Assembly: GCA_019239915.1 (NCBI GenBank)
Contig: JAFAZF010000059.1
Location: 1-64,000, forward strand
DNA: 64,000 nt
Reading direction: 5' to 3'
From: Sphingomonadaceae bacterium
GTDB taxonomy: Bacteria; Pseudomonadota; Alphaproteobacteria; Sphingomonadales; Sphingomonadaceae
Below are positions 25,256 through 33,776 of the stretch, piece after piece. Each line of letters opens with the position of its first letter. Position 1 is the stretch's first letter. Below the pieces are notes generated by a model. That model saw only the letters and a program-made list of their open reading frames with translations, was not told the origin of the DNA and did not search any database. The position numbers and the translations under genes are program-made.

Positions 25256-26745
25256 GGCCGCGCAGCCGGCAAGCGCCCGACCTCGAAGTCGCTGCGCGGC
25301 TGATAGCGCGGATCGTGGCGATCATAGGCGACCGCACCATCGACGAACACCGTGTCCGCCTTGGTGAAGACGCTGAACGGATCGCCCGACCAGATCACGA
25401 CGTCGGCATCCTTGCCGACCGCGAGCGTGCCCATCCGATCGGCGAGGCCGAGCGCCTGCGCCGGGTTGCGCGTCAGCCAGGCGACGACATGCTCGGGCGG
25501 CAGGCTCAGCCCCGCGCGCCGCCCCGACGCCGCCGCCTTGCCGGCCTCGATCGGCAACCATTGCCCCAGGAAAGGCGAATCCGAATGCATCATCGTGCAG
25601 GTGCCGGCGGCATCGAGGAAGGCGGCGTTCTCGCGGATGCCGTCGGCTGCCTCCATCTTGTAGCCCCACCAATCCGACCACACGACCGCGCAGATGTGGT
25701 TGGCGGCGAGCATCGGCGCGATCTTGTAGCCTTCGACCGCGTGGTGGAAGGCGGCGATGCGGAAGCCGATATCCTTGGCGAGGTCCATCATCACCGCCAT
25801 CTCGTCGGCGCGGTAGCAATGCATGTGGACCGCGATCCGCCCCTCGAGCACGGCGGCGAGCGTGTCCATCGTCGGATCGTCGGGCGGATGGTGATGATCG
25901 CCGCCGTCGAGATAGTCGCCCCATTCGTGGCGATAGCGATCGGCCTTCGCGAAGGCATCGCGGATGAAGGCGATCTCGCCCTCGCGGCTGGTCGGGCCCT
26001 TGCCGCGCTCGGCGTCGTTGCCCTTGGGGTTCTCGCCGCATGCCATCTTCATGCCCTGCGGGGCGCCGGGCACCTTCATCGCCTGCACCGTCGTCGCCGG
26101 GATCGGGTGGAGCACGACCGAACGGCCGCCGAAGATCGGATCGGAGCCGGGCAGCACCTGCAGCGTCGTGACGCCGCTCGCCAGCGCGCGATATAAGCCG
26201 GGATCCTGCGGGTTGATCGCGCTCTCGATCCAGGTGCCGGCGGCGTTGGGATCGGAGAGCTCGCTGACGTCGGACGACTTGTCGTCGATCGTGGTGAGCG
26301 GGACGACATAGGTGCCGTCATGGCTGTGGACGTCGATCACGCCGGGCGTCACCCAGCGCCCGGCGGCATCGATCACGCGCGCGCCTTCGCGCGGCAGGCC
26401 GTGGCCGATGCCGGCGACCTTGCCGTCGCGCAGCAGGAGCTCGCCGTCGTCGATGCGATGCTCCTCGCCGTCGAGGATCGTGGCGTGGACGATCAGCGTG
26501 TCGGCGCGGGGCAGCGGCGCGTAGGTCGAAGGGAAGAGGTCGCGCGTCCAGGGAGGCGTCGCATCATGCTGATCCTGACGACGGTCGTCACGCCGCCCAT
26601 CATGATCGTCGCCATGATGATGACGGTCGCCGCCGCCATGACCTGGCGGCCCGCGATGATCATCGTCCTGCGCCTGCGCCGCGGCGAGCGGCAGCAGCAG
26701 CGCGAGGAGGGGGAGAGCGGCGCGCCGGAGTGATCGTCGGATCAT
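25252..26745 (-). CDS. Exported amidohydrolase with intact metal site and His/Asp-rich leader segment
   Basis: A 497-residue protein starting at ATG 26745 with a signal peptide ending AAAQA. Residues about 27-61 are strikingly rich in His and Asp (DDDHRGPPGHGGGDRHHHGD). The amidohydrolase core follows: PGVIDVHSHDG (H-x-H), VHMHCYRADEM, IAAFHHAVEGY and MMHSDSPF supply the remaining ligands, and GTLAVGKDADVVIWSGDPF closes the fold. It should hydrolyse cyclic or acyl amides in the periplasm. It is encoded 23 bp after the TonB receptor and coupled to the degenerate amidohydrolase, so the three act in one pathway. Confidence 0.85.
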   Translation of the reverse strand: MIRRSLRRAALPLLALLLPLAAAQAQDDDHRGPPGHGGGDRHHHGDDHDGRRDDRRQDQHDATPPWTRDLFPSTYAPLPRADTLIVHATILDGEEHRIDDGELLLRDGKVAGIGHGLPREGARVIDAAGRWVTPGVIDVHSHDGTYVVPLTTIDDKSSDVSELSDPNAAGTWIESAINPQDPGLYRALASGVTTLQVLPGSDPIFGGRSVVLHPIPATTVQAMKVPGAPQGMKMACGENPKGNDAERGKGPTSREGEIAFIRDAFAKADRYRHEWGDYLDGGDHHHPPDDPTMDTLAAVLEGRIAVHMHCYRADEMAVMMDLAKDIGFRIAAFHHAVEGYKIAPMLAANHICAVVWSDWWGYKMEAADGIRENAAFLDAAGTCTMMHSDSPFLGQWLPIEAGKAAASGRRAGLSLPPEHVVAWLTRNPAQALGLADRMGTLAVGKDADVVIWSGDPFSVFTKADTVFVDGAVAYDRHDPRYQPRSDFEVGRLPAARP

Positions 26746-26768
26746 GCGCGCCGCCCTTGCCTCCCGCG

Positions 26769-28988
26769 TCAGAAGCGCTTGGTGATCGTGCCGAGCACCT
26801 GGCGCTCGGCGCCGAAGAAGCACTGCACCGTGCTCGCGCAGCGCGCCACGAAGCGCTTGTCGAACAGGTTGGACGCGTTCACCGAGAAGCGCCAGCCCGG
26901 CATGTCATAGTGCAGCATGGCGTCGAACAGTGTCGACGAGTTACCGTAGATGACGGGCGTCGCGAACGGCCCCGGGACCGCGCCGGTGGTAGCGCTGGTG
27001 TAACGCACGCCCGCACCGAAACCGAAGCCGGCGATGAAGCCGTTCTTGAACGTGTAGTCCGCGAACGCCGTCGCTTTGTTCTTCGGCGCCACGGGCAACG
27101 GATAGCCGACGTCAAGCGGCTCCGCGGGTGCACTCAGCACCTTGCTGTGATTGTAGCTGTAGGCAATGTTGATCGAAAGCTGATCGTAGAGGCGCGCGAC
27201 CAGTTCGAACTCACCGCCATAGACCTCAACCTCGCCACCCTGCGTCGCAACGTTGATCGTCGGCGTCACCTGCGTGCTGACAAAATTGCGCTGCTTGATA
27301 TCGAAGCCTGCGACCGTGGCGAAAAGCTTGATGTAATCGGGCAAGCCGCGGGCATCGAACTTCACGCCGCCTTCGATCTGCTTGACGCTGGTCGGCTTAA
27401 GCGGGTCGCCGGTGATCGCGTTGGTGCCGATCACGGGCTCGAACGAGGTCGCGTAGCTGATGTATGGCGCCACGCCATTGTCGGAGACGTAGCTCAGGCC
27501 GACACGGTAGGTGAACTTGTGGTTCTTCTGGAAGCTGTACACCGGCGCGCTCGCGGCCGGCGTGTAAGGCGCCGCCGTCTTCGCACGAACCCAATCGTAG
27601 CGGCCGCTGAGCGTCAGATAGAACTTGTCGTAATTGACCTGATCCTGACCGTAGACGCCGGTTTGTTTGACCCGCTGCTCGTTATAGCGCGTCGATTCCG
27701 GGAACTCCGCGACGGGAGCATAGACCGGATTGTAAACATCGAGGGTCCGGTTGCCGAAATCGAAGCCATAGTTCGCATCGTTGAAGACGTTGCGGTAGTC
27801 GACGCCCAGGATCGCCTTATGCCTGATCGCACCGGTTGCGACATCCGCCGCGAGGCGGTTATCAGTCGCAAAGCTGCTGACCTTCTCTCCGAAGGTGTAG
27901 TTTGATTGGGTGACGGTGCGATAGTAATTCGGCAGCGACGGATCGGTGGTGTTGACGAAGCCGCCCGAGTCATACTCGCCGATCGGCGTGTTCTCGTGAT
28001 AATGGCTCCACTTCGTGTTCGAGACGAAGCGCAGCGCGCTCGAGAAGCGCTGATCGAACTCCCAGCCCGCGCCATATTGGCGACGCTCGAACAGGTAGTT
28101 GGGGTCGTCGAGATTGGTCGAGCGCGAGATCGGCCCGTTCGGGTTCGGTAGCAGCGAACCCGCCTCGGGCACGAAGCCGCCCGAGCCGCCGCGATTGTTA
28201 TCGTACTGATAATAGGCAAGCGCGGTCAGCTTGGTGTCGGGCCCGATCTTGAATGTGGCGCTCGGCGCGATCGCGACGCGCTTGTCGTCGGTATGATCGA
28301 CGTCGAGCGAGGTATCGCGATAGAGCGCGGTCATCCGCAGGTCGAGGAACGGTGTCGCCGCGCCGGTCACGGTGCCGGCGAATTCCTTGAAGTCGTGCGT
28401 GCCGCCCTTGACCTCCACCTCTCCGCCGAAGCTCGAAGACGGGCGGCGCAGCGTCTCGTTGAGGATGCCGCCCGGGGGTGCCGAGCCGTAGAGTACGGAG
28501 GCCGGGCCCTTCAGGATGTCGACCGACTGGAAGAGATAGAGATCGAGGCCTGTCGAATCGAACGTCGTCGTGTTCGGCACGGCGAGACCGTCGACATATT
28601 GGCGCGGCGTGAACCCGCGCACCGTGATGAAGTCGTAGCGCGGATCGAAGCCGTAATTCTCGCCGCCGACGCCAGCGGTGTAGCGCACCGCCTGCTGGAG
28701 ATCGACGAAGCTCAAAAGGTCGATCTGATCGCGCGTGATCACGCTCTCGGACTGCGGCGTCTGGATCAGCGGAATGTCCGACTTGTTCGCCGTGATCTCG
28801 GACGGAACATAGTGCTTGGCCGTGACGATGATCTCGCCATTGTTGCCCTTGATGGTCTTGATCGACTCGCCGCTGCCCTGATCGGGCGACGTCACGGTCT
28901 GATCCTGCGCCCAGAGCGGCGCGGCCTGCGCGGCGGCGAGCGCCGCGCCAGCGAGCATCAGCCCACGGACATGTTGAAAGCGAACCAT
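26769..28988 (-). CDS. TonB-dependent outer-membrane receptor, siderophore-receptor type
   Basis: A 739-residue receptor. The signal peptide ends PLWA, a TonB-box-like segment EIIVTAKHY follows, then the plug domain (IPLIQTPQSESVITRDQIDLL, VRGFTPRQYVDGLAVP, VDILKGPASVLYGSAPPGGILN) and a 22-stranded barrel ending TITKRF. The plug sequence is closest to FhuA/FpvA-like receptors. It uses TonB energy to import a large ligand. Despite the family name, the neighbouring amidohydrolases and permease suggest a peptide or amide ligand rather than a ferric siderophore. I see no Fur box upstream. Confidence 0.88.
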   Translation of the reverse strand: MVRFQHVRGLMLAGAALAAAQAAPLWAQDQTVTSPDQGSGESIKTIKGNNGEIIVTAKHYVPSEITANKSDIPLIQTPQSESVITRDQIDLLSFVDLQQAVRYTAGVGGENYGFDPRYDFITVRGFTPRQYVDGLAVPNTTTFDSTGLDLYLFQSVDILKGPASVLYGSAPPGGILNETLRRPSSSFGGEVEVKGGTHDFKEFAGTVTGAATPFLDLRMTALYRDTSLDVDHTDDKRVAIAPSATFKIGPDTKLTALAYYQYDNNRGGSGGFVPEAGSLLPNPNGPISRSTNLDDPNYLFERRQYGAGWEFDQRFSSALRFVSNTKWSHYHENTPIGEYDSGGFVNTTDPSLPNYYRTVTQSNYTFGEKVSSFATDNRLAADVATGAIRHKAILGVDYRNVFNDANYGFDFGNRTLDVYNPVYAPVAEFPESTRYNEQRVKQTGVYGQDQVNYDKFYLTLSGRYDWVRAKTAAPYTPAASAPVYSFQKNHKFTYRVGLSYVSDNGVAPYISYATSFEPVIGTNAITGDPLKPTSVKQIEGGVKFDARGLPDYIKLFATVAGFDIKQRNFVSTQVTPTINVATQGGEVEVYGGEFELVARLYDQLSINIAYSYNHSKVLSAPAEPLDVGYPLPVAPKNKATAFADYTFKNGFIAGFGFGAGVRYTSATTGAVPGPFATPVIYGNSSTLFDAMLHYDMPGWRFSVNASNLFDKRFVARCASTVQCFFGAERQVLGTITKRF

Positions 28989-29151
28989 GCGGTAACCCCC
29001 TTGTTGAACCCTGCCCTGCCCAACCTGCGTTCGTATATTTGCTGCAGATGCTAACCCCGCCGTTCGCTTGCCGTGCTTCCGGCGCGGGTCTCATTCCATC
29101 GCGGTTGGGCCTATGACGATCCCGTTACAGCGCCGACGCGGATGCGATGCG

Positions 29152-30711
29152 CTATTGCGAGGCGTTATCAGACCAGGCGCTTGCGGCCAAGCCCTGGCCG
29201 AGCCGCGAATTGCGCAGCCCATAGAGCGCGTAGAACAGTGCGCCGACGAGGATGTAGAGGATCAGGATGACCGCCGGGATCCAGTTGCCGCGCGCGGCAT
29301 CGAGGATGATGTTGGCGATCACCGGCGCCACCATGAGCACGGTGAACAGCACCGCGAGCGTGGGCACCAGCCCGATCCACAGGCCGCCGACGCGGACGCC
29401 GCCGCCGGGCACGCGGAACGGCCGCGGCAGCTCGGGATGGCTCGAACGCAACCACATCACGCTCACGCCCACGGTCACGAACACGACGCCGGTGCCGAGG
29501 CTGACGAGATCGCCGAGGATCGAGATCGGCAGGCACGCGGCGCCGACCGCCGCGACCGCCGCTACCCCGATCGTGCCGAGATGCGGCGTGCGGAAGCGCG
29601 GGTGGACGGTGCAGAAGAAGCGCGGCAGCAGCCCGTCGCCCGACATCGCGAAGCAGATGCGGGAATGCGCGTAGGTGTTGACCATCAGCACCGACGACAG
29701 TCCCGCGAGCGCGCCCAATTTGATGAGCAGCGTGATCGCAGGCCAGCCGATCGCGTTCGCCGCCACCGCGACCGGATCGGGCACGCCGAGCCGGCGGAAA
29801 GAGACGAGGCCGGTCAGCACCAGCGCGACGGCGACATAAAGCAAAGTCGCGACCGCCAGCGCGCCGAGGATGCCGATCGGCACATCGCGTTGCGGGCGCT
29901 TGGCTTCCAGCGCGGCGGTCGCCACCGCCTCGAAGCCCAGATACGCGAAAAACAGGATCGAGGCGCCGCGCAGCACGCCCGCCCAGCCATAGGCGAACCC
30001 GCCCTCGCTCGGCGGCACGAACGGGTGCCAGTTGGCGGGATTGACGTGACGCGCACCGACCGCGACGAAGATGACGAGCACGCCGACCTTGACCGCGACC
30101 ATCACCGCGTTGAGCCGCGCCGAATGGGTGACGCCGCGGATCAGCACCACCGCGAAGAAAGCGACCGCCGCGACTGCGACGAGGTTGATCCCGCCGCCGA
30201 TCGTGAAGCCCACCGCGCCGCCACCCGCGTCGGAGCCGACATGCGCCTGCACCAGCGGCGTCGTGATCGCGGCGGGCAGATGGACGCCGAAATCGCCGAG
30301 CAGGCTGGTGAAGTAGCCCGACACGCCGACCGCGAGCGCCGATCCCGCCAACCCCATCTCCAGCGACAGCATCCAGCCGAGCGTCCAGGCGAACAGCTCG
30401 CCCATCGCCGCATAGGCGTAGCTGTAGGAGGCGCCGGCGACCGGCAGCGTCGAGGAGAGCTCGGCGTAGCAGAGCGCGGTGAAGCCGCAGGCGACCGCGG
30501 CGAGCACGAAGGAGAGCGTCACCGCCGGCCCGGCATAGGCCGAGGCGGCAACACCGGTCATGACGTAGACGCCGGCGCCGATGATGCAGCCGATGCCGAG
30601 CAGCGTGAGCTGGACCGCGCCGAGGCTGCGCACCAGACCATGCCGCTCGCTTTCCACCGCGACGTCGACGAGCGGCTTGCGGATCAGCAGGCGATGCGGT
30701 CGTTTGTCCAT
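29152..30711 (-). CDS. APC-superfamily amino-acid permease
   Basis: A 519-residue membrane protein with about 12-14 hydrophobic helices. The first helix carries the APC substrate motif LLGIGCIIGAGVYVMTG, with AYAGPAVTLSFVLAAVACGFTALCYAELSS after it, as in cationic-amino-acid transporter-like members. It begins at ATG 30711; upstream sequence is repeat-derived. On the same strand it is followed by the TonB receptor and amidohydrolases, so it may import the amino acid released by hydrolysis. Confidence 0.88.
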   Translation of the reverse strand: MDKRPHRLLIRKPLVDVAVESERHGLVRSLGAVQLTLLGIGCIIGAGVYVMTGVAASAYAGPAVTLSFVLAAVACGFTALCYAELSSTLPVAGASYSYAYAAMGELFAWTLGWMLSLEMGLAGSALAVGVSGYFTSLLGDFGVHLPAAITTPLVQAHVGSDAGGGAVGFTIGGGINLVAVAAVAFFAVVLIRGVTHSARLNAVMVAVKVGVLVIFVAVGARHVNPANWHPFVPPSEGGFAYGWAGVLRGASILFFAYLGFEAVATAALEAKRPQRDVPIGILGALAVATLLYVAVALVLTGLVSFRRLGVPDPVAVAANAIGWPAITLLIKLGALAGLSSVLMVNTYAHSRICFAMSGDGLLPRFFCTVHPRFRTPHLGTIGVAAVAAVGAACLPISILGDLVSLGTGVVFVTVGVSVMWLRSSHPELPRPFRVPGGGVRVGGLWIGLVPTLAVLFTVLMVAPVIANIILDAARGNWIPAVILILYILVGALFYALYGLRNSRLGQGLAASAWSDNASQ

Positions 30712-30727
30712 CCCACCCCCATAGCTT

Positions 30728-30843
30728 CCCCGTTCGCTTCGAGCGAAGGGTCGAGCCCGTCGAGACCCGTCGTCGGGAAGGCGCTGCGATCGGTTCTCGA
30801 CGGACGCTACTCGACTACGCTCGAAGCTGCTCGAACCGAACGG
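30728..30843. repeat. Family A palindrome, copy A4
   Basis: CCCGTTCGCTTCGAGCGAAG on the left and GCTCGAACCGAACGG on the right bound a 116-bp imperfect inverted repeat with internal GGTTCTCGAC. It lies just upstream of the permease start, so it may affect that gene's leader. It shares its internal sequence with copy A5. Confidence 0.65.
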
Positions 30844-30903
30844 TCGGGAATAGTCGGCGACGGGCCGGTCATCACTTCGGGAGGGCCGTCGGCGCGATTC
30901 ACG

Positions 30904-30981
30904 GTGTTCCTGCGAAAGCAGGAACCCGAAGGTCATGAAGGCTGCGCCTGCTGCTCTGGGCTCCTGCCTTCGCAGGAGCAC
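30904..30981. repeat. Family B palindrome, copy B3
   Basis: GTGTTCCTGCGAAAGCAGGA on the left and TCCTGCCTTCGCAGGAGCAC on the right; both arms are small hairpins and together form a longer inverted repeat. It ends 13 bp from the stop of the PaiB-like gene, in its 3' untranslated region. Confidence 0.75.
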
Positions 30982-30994
30982 GATAGATCCGATG

Positions 30995-31609
30995 TCATTC
31001 GCCGAGCGCCGTCCCCCGCACCGCATGCGTCATCCAGTCGGCGAGCGCACGATCGTCGAGGCCGGCGACGATCTCGTCGAACGTCTGCGCGCTCTCGTCC
31101 TGGCCGAGCTTGAAGCGGGCGTGGGTGCCGGTGACCCGCGCGCGGAAGGCGACGATGTGGCGCAGGAGCTGCTCGCGGCGCTCATCCATCTGCGCCGGCG
31201 TCCACGGCTCGGGCCGATCCTTCTCGAGCGCGGCGGCGAGGCGCTCGACCGAGGCCGGGGTCTCCTCCGGCACGAACGCGATCTCGACGTCGAAGCGCGC
31301 CACCGCATAGTTCCAGGTCGGCCCCCAGGTCGGGTTCGAGACGAGCCGTGCCGGAACATAGGCGTGCGGCCCCTGGAACAGGATCAACGCGCGGGCCTGG
31401 CGCTCGAGCAACGCGACCTGCGGGTTCGACTTGCCGAAATGGCCGAACAGCGCGACGACCTCGCCCGCCGCATCGGTCTCCGCGAGCAGCGGCAGCACGG
31501 TCGCGGCGCTGCCCTCCGCGCCCATCGAGACGATCCAGGCGAGCGGATATTCGGCGATCAGCCGGGCGATGTCGGCGCTATCGCGCGGCACGAAGATGTC
31601 GTTGGCCAT
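30995..31609 (-). CDS. PaiB-family FMN-binding regulator/flavin-fold protein
   Basis: A 204-residue protein with the split-barrel FMN-binding fold of PaiB: MANDIFVPRDSADIARLIAEYPLAWIVS at the start, then LPLLAETDA...FGHFGKSNPQ, ALILFQGPHAYVPARLV and TWNYAVARFDVEI. PaiB in Bacillus represses sporulation and protease genes; in proteobacteria the role is unclear and may be enzymatic. ATG 31609 is chosen because it sits at the start of the conserved domain. It could be the first gene of the permease-receptor-amidohydrolase run, although 283 bp with two repeats separate them. Confidence 0.83.
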   Translation of the reverse strand: MANDIFVPRDSADIARLIAEYPLAWIVSMGAEGSAATVLPLLAETDAAGEVVALFGHFGKSNPQVALLERQARALILFQGPHAYVPARLVSNPTWGPTWNYAVARFDVEIAFVPEETPASVERLAAALEKDRPEPWTPAQMDERREQLLRHIVAFRARVTGTHARFKLGQDESAQTFDEIVAGLDDRALADWMTHAVRGTALGE

Positions 31610-31742
31610 CGCCCAACCTTGCCGCGCCCGATCGTGCCGGGGCAAGCCCAGCTGCCCCCCGGCGCGCGCAATCGGCCCGCGCCCGCGCCTCTTTGGCCAT
31701 CGCGCGTTCATGACGCGGACAGCAGTGGGATAGGCCGCCGCC

Positions 31743-32783
31743 ATGACACTCCGCCGCTCGCTCGTCTCGCTCCACCGCTGGCTGGGGCTCGCCGCCGCGC
31801 TGCTCTGGCTGCTGCAGGCGGCGACCGGGACGCTGATCGTGTTCCACTGGGAGATCGACGACGCCACTGTCGCCGGCGCGCATCGGCCGACCGATCTCGC
31901 CGCACTCCAGCGGCGTGCCGATGCCTTCGCGGCCGCCGGCGCGCCCGTCCAGTCGATCTGGACGAGCGCCGGCGCGCTCGATCGCTGGGACCTCTCGCTG
32001 GCGAACGGCGACAGCGTGCGCGTCGATGGCGCCGGCGACGTGCTGCGCACGCGGCGCGATGGCGATGGGCTTGCCAATGGCGGGTTGATCGACCGCATCG
32101 TCGTGCTCCACCAGTCGCTGCTCGCGGGCGATGCCGGCCACTGGATCATCGGGCTGAGCGGCGTGCTGCTGCTGACCAACCTCGCGCTCGGCCTATGCGT
32201 CGCCTGGCCGCGGCGCGATCAGTGGCGGCGCGCGATCCGTCCGATCAGCCCGAAGCCGGTCGCCGCGCGCCACTTTAGCTGGCACCGGGCGGTGGGGCTG
32301 TGGGCGGTGATCCCCGCGATGCTCGCGATCGCCTGCGGCACGGTGCTCGCGCTGAGCGACGCGTTCGCCTCGCTCGCGCCGGCACCGCCGGCGGTTGCAG
32401 CGCACGCCGCGGAGCCGATCCGGATCGGCATGATCCAGGCGATCGCGATCGCGCGCCGCCGCCACCCCGGCGCATCGCTCTCGGGCATCGACTTCGCCGC
32501 TCCCGCCAGCCCGAGCTGGACCGTGCATCTCAAGCAGCGCGGCGAGCGCGTCCGCGCCTACGGCAACACCAACGTCACCGTCGACGCAGCGACCGGCGCG
32601 ATCACGGCGGACGACGACGCGCTGCGCGGCGGCGCCGGCAAGTGGCTCCACAACCATTATTTCGCGATCCACACCGGCGAGATCGCCGGCCTCGGCGGCC
32701 GCGTCGCGATGTTCGCGATCGGCCTGTGGCTGCTCGCGATGATCTACATGGGCACGCGGCTATGGCTCGCGCGGCGACGCTGA
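31743..32783 (+). CDS. PepSY-associated TM-helix membrane protein
   Basis: A 346-residue inner-membrane protein of the PepSY_TM (PiuB-like) family. The first helix reads RSLVSLHRWLGLAAALLWLLQAATGTLIVFHWE, followed by a periplasmic loop, then a second pair (WIIGLSGVLLLTNLALGLCVAW) and SWHRAVGLWAVIPAMLAIACGTVLAL. A PepSY-like periplasmic segment lies around residues 225-295, and the last helix follows HNHYFAIHTGEIAGLGGR. Conserved His in helices suggest heme-dependent ferric reductase activity, as proposed for this family. It is usually found with TonB receptors for iron; none is adjacent here. Confidence 0.82.
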   Translation: MTLRRSLVSLHRWLGLAAALLWLLQAATGTLIVFHWEIDDATVAGAHRPTDLAALQRRADAFAAAGAPVQSIWTSAGALDRWDLSLANGDSVRVDGAGDVLRTRRDGDGLANGGLIDRIVVLHQSLLAGDAGHWIIGLSGVLLLTNLALGLCVAWPRRDQWRRAIRPISPKPVAARHFSWHRAVGLWAVIPAMLAIACGTVLALSDAFASLAPAPPAVAAHAAEPIRIGMIQAIAIARRRHPGASLSGIDFAAPASPSWTVHLKQRGERVRAYGNTNVTVDAATGAITADDDALRGGAGKWLHNHYFAIHTGEIAGLGGRVAMFAIGLWLLAMIYMGTRLWLARRR

Positions 32784-33407
32784 TCGCTTTATCTCCGCCG
32801 CGTGATCGGCCCACACCGCACGCGATGAAGCGGAGCCAGCGGCGATCGGCCGCGCGTTGTTCACATCGACAAGCTGATCGACGAGCGCACGGCCTTCCGG
32901 CCAATCGCCGATGTCGGACTCGGCGTTGAGATGGCCGCGCGCGCCGGCATCGATCAGCGTGCAATTCCAGCGTGCCGCGAGCGCCGCCGCGCTCTCGAAG
33001 CAGGCATAGCGATCGTCGCGGCTGGCGACGAGCATCGCCGGGAAGGGCAGCGCGCCCGAAGGCGAGGGCGCGAACGGCCGCAGCAGCGGATGCGTGTCCG
33101 GTCGATCGACGTCCGGCGGCGCGACGAGCAGCGCAGCGCGGACCTTGGCGAGCCTGTCGCGGGACGCCTCCGCCGCCCACCACGCCACTGCGAGACAGCC
33201 GAGGCTGTGCGCGACGAGCACGACCGGCTCGCGTTCGCGCGCCACCGCGCGATCGAGCCGCGACAGCCACAGCACGCGCGAGGGCTGCGCCCATTCGCCG
33301 AGCTCCACCTTGCGGCAATCGGGATCGGCATCGCACCACAGGCTTTGCCAATGCCCCGGCCCGCTATCGAACAAGCCGGCCACGATCAGCTTCACCGGGC
33401 TCGCCAT
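32760..33407 (-). CDS. RBBP9/YdeN-type serine hydrolase
   Basis: A 215-residue alpha/beta hydrolase of the RBBP9 family. IVAGLFDSGPGHWQSLW gives the N-terminal strand and helix, VVLVAHSLGCLAVAWWA holds the nucleophile Ser in G/A-H-S-L-G, and ASRDDRYACF and GARGHLNAESDIGDWPEG supply Asp and His. Substrates are poorly known. The 3' end overlaps the convergent PepSY gene by 24 bp. A small gene of 46 codons lies just upstream and is likely co-transcribed. Confidence 0.85.
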   Translation of the reverse strand: MASPVKLIVAGLFDSGPGHWQSLWCDADPDCRKVELGEWAQPSRVLWLSRLDRAVAREREPVVLVAHSLGCLAVAWWAAEASRDRLAKVRAALLVAPPDVDRPDTHPLLRPFAPSPSGALPFPAMLVASRDDRYACFESAAALAARWNCTLIDAGARGHLNAESDIGDWPEGRALVDQLVDVNNARPIAAGSASSRAVWADHAAEIKRSASPREP

Positions 33408-33415
33408 AGCCGCCC

Positions 33416-33556
33416 TCAGCGCGGTGAGACGGCATCGAGCCGCCGCCAGAATTCCTCGAGAGGGATCGCGGCGCGCGGCTCCGCCGGAAGGCGCGGCGAG
33501 GCCAGCGAGCCCGCCGGCGGCATCGACAGTGGTTGTTTGCGCGGCTGCGGCGCCAT
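33416..33556 (-). CDS. Small protein of unknown function
   Basis: A 46-codon frame: ATG 33556, stop 33416. The product starts MAPQPRKQPLSMPPAGSLAS and ends with an amphipathic stretch [21 protein letters not shown] stands about 10 nt upstream, and an AT-rich region precedes it. It ends 8 bp before the RBBP9-type hydrolase start, so the pair probably forms an operon. The Pro-rich front and helical tail suggest a short linear binding peptide; I do not recognise a family. Confidence 0.5.
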   Translation of the reverse strand: MAPQPRKQPLSMPPAGSLASPRLPAEPRAAIPLEEFWRRLDAVSPR

Positions 33557-33677
33557 CCCTCTTCTCCTGCTGGGATGGCTATACTCTAGCGATTTAGTAG
33601 GGAATTGCAGGCGAGTTTTGCTTTAACGGCGTCAAGCATTCCGATCGAAACCGATCAAAGCTCCGCGCGGCCCTGCA

Positions 33678-33760
33678 CCCCCGTCATCCCGGCGGAGGCG
33701 GAGATCCATATTCTCCGACCTCGCAGCATATGGATTCCCGTCTCCGCGGGAATGACGGGG
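33678..33760. repeat. Family B palindrome, copy B4
   Basis: CCCCGTCATCCCGGCGGAGG is mirrored by CCGTCTCCGCGGGAATGACG on the right, with internal ATCCATA/TATGGAT pairing. It begins 17 bp beyond the ahcY stop codon, in the 3' untranslated region of that transcript, where it could protect the 3' end or terminate. Confidence 0.8.
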
Positions 33761-33776
33761 AACGCAGCGGACAGGA

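Noticed and set aside
28989-29067. Fur box upstream of the siderophore-type TonB receptor
   Set aside because: No 19-bp GATAATGAT-like inverted repeat is visible; only a short AT-rich segment.
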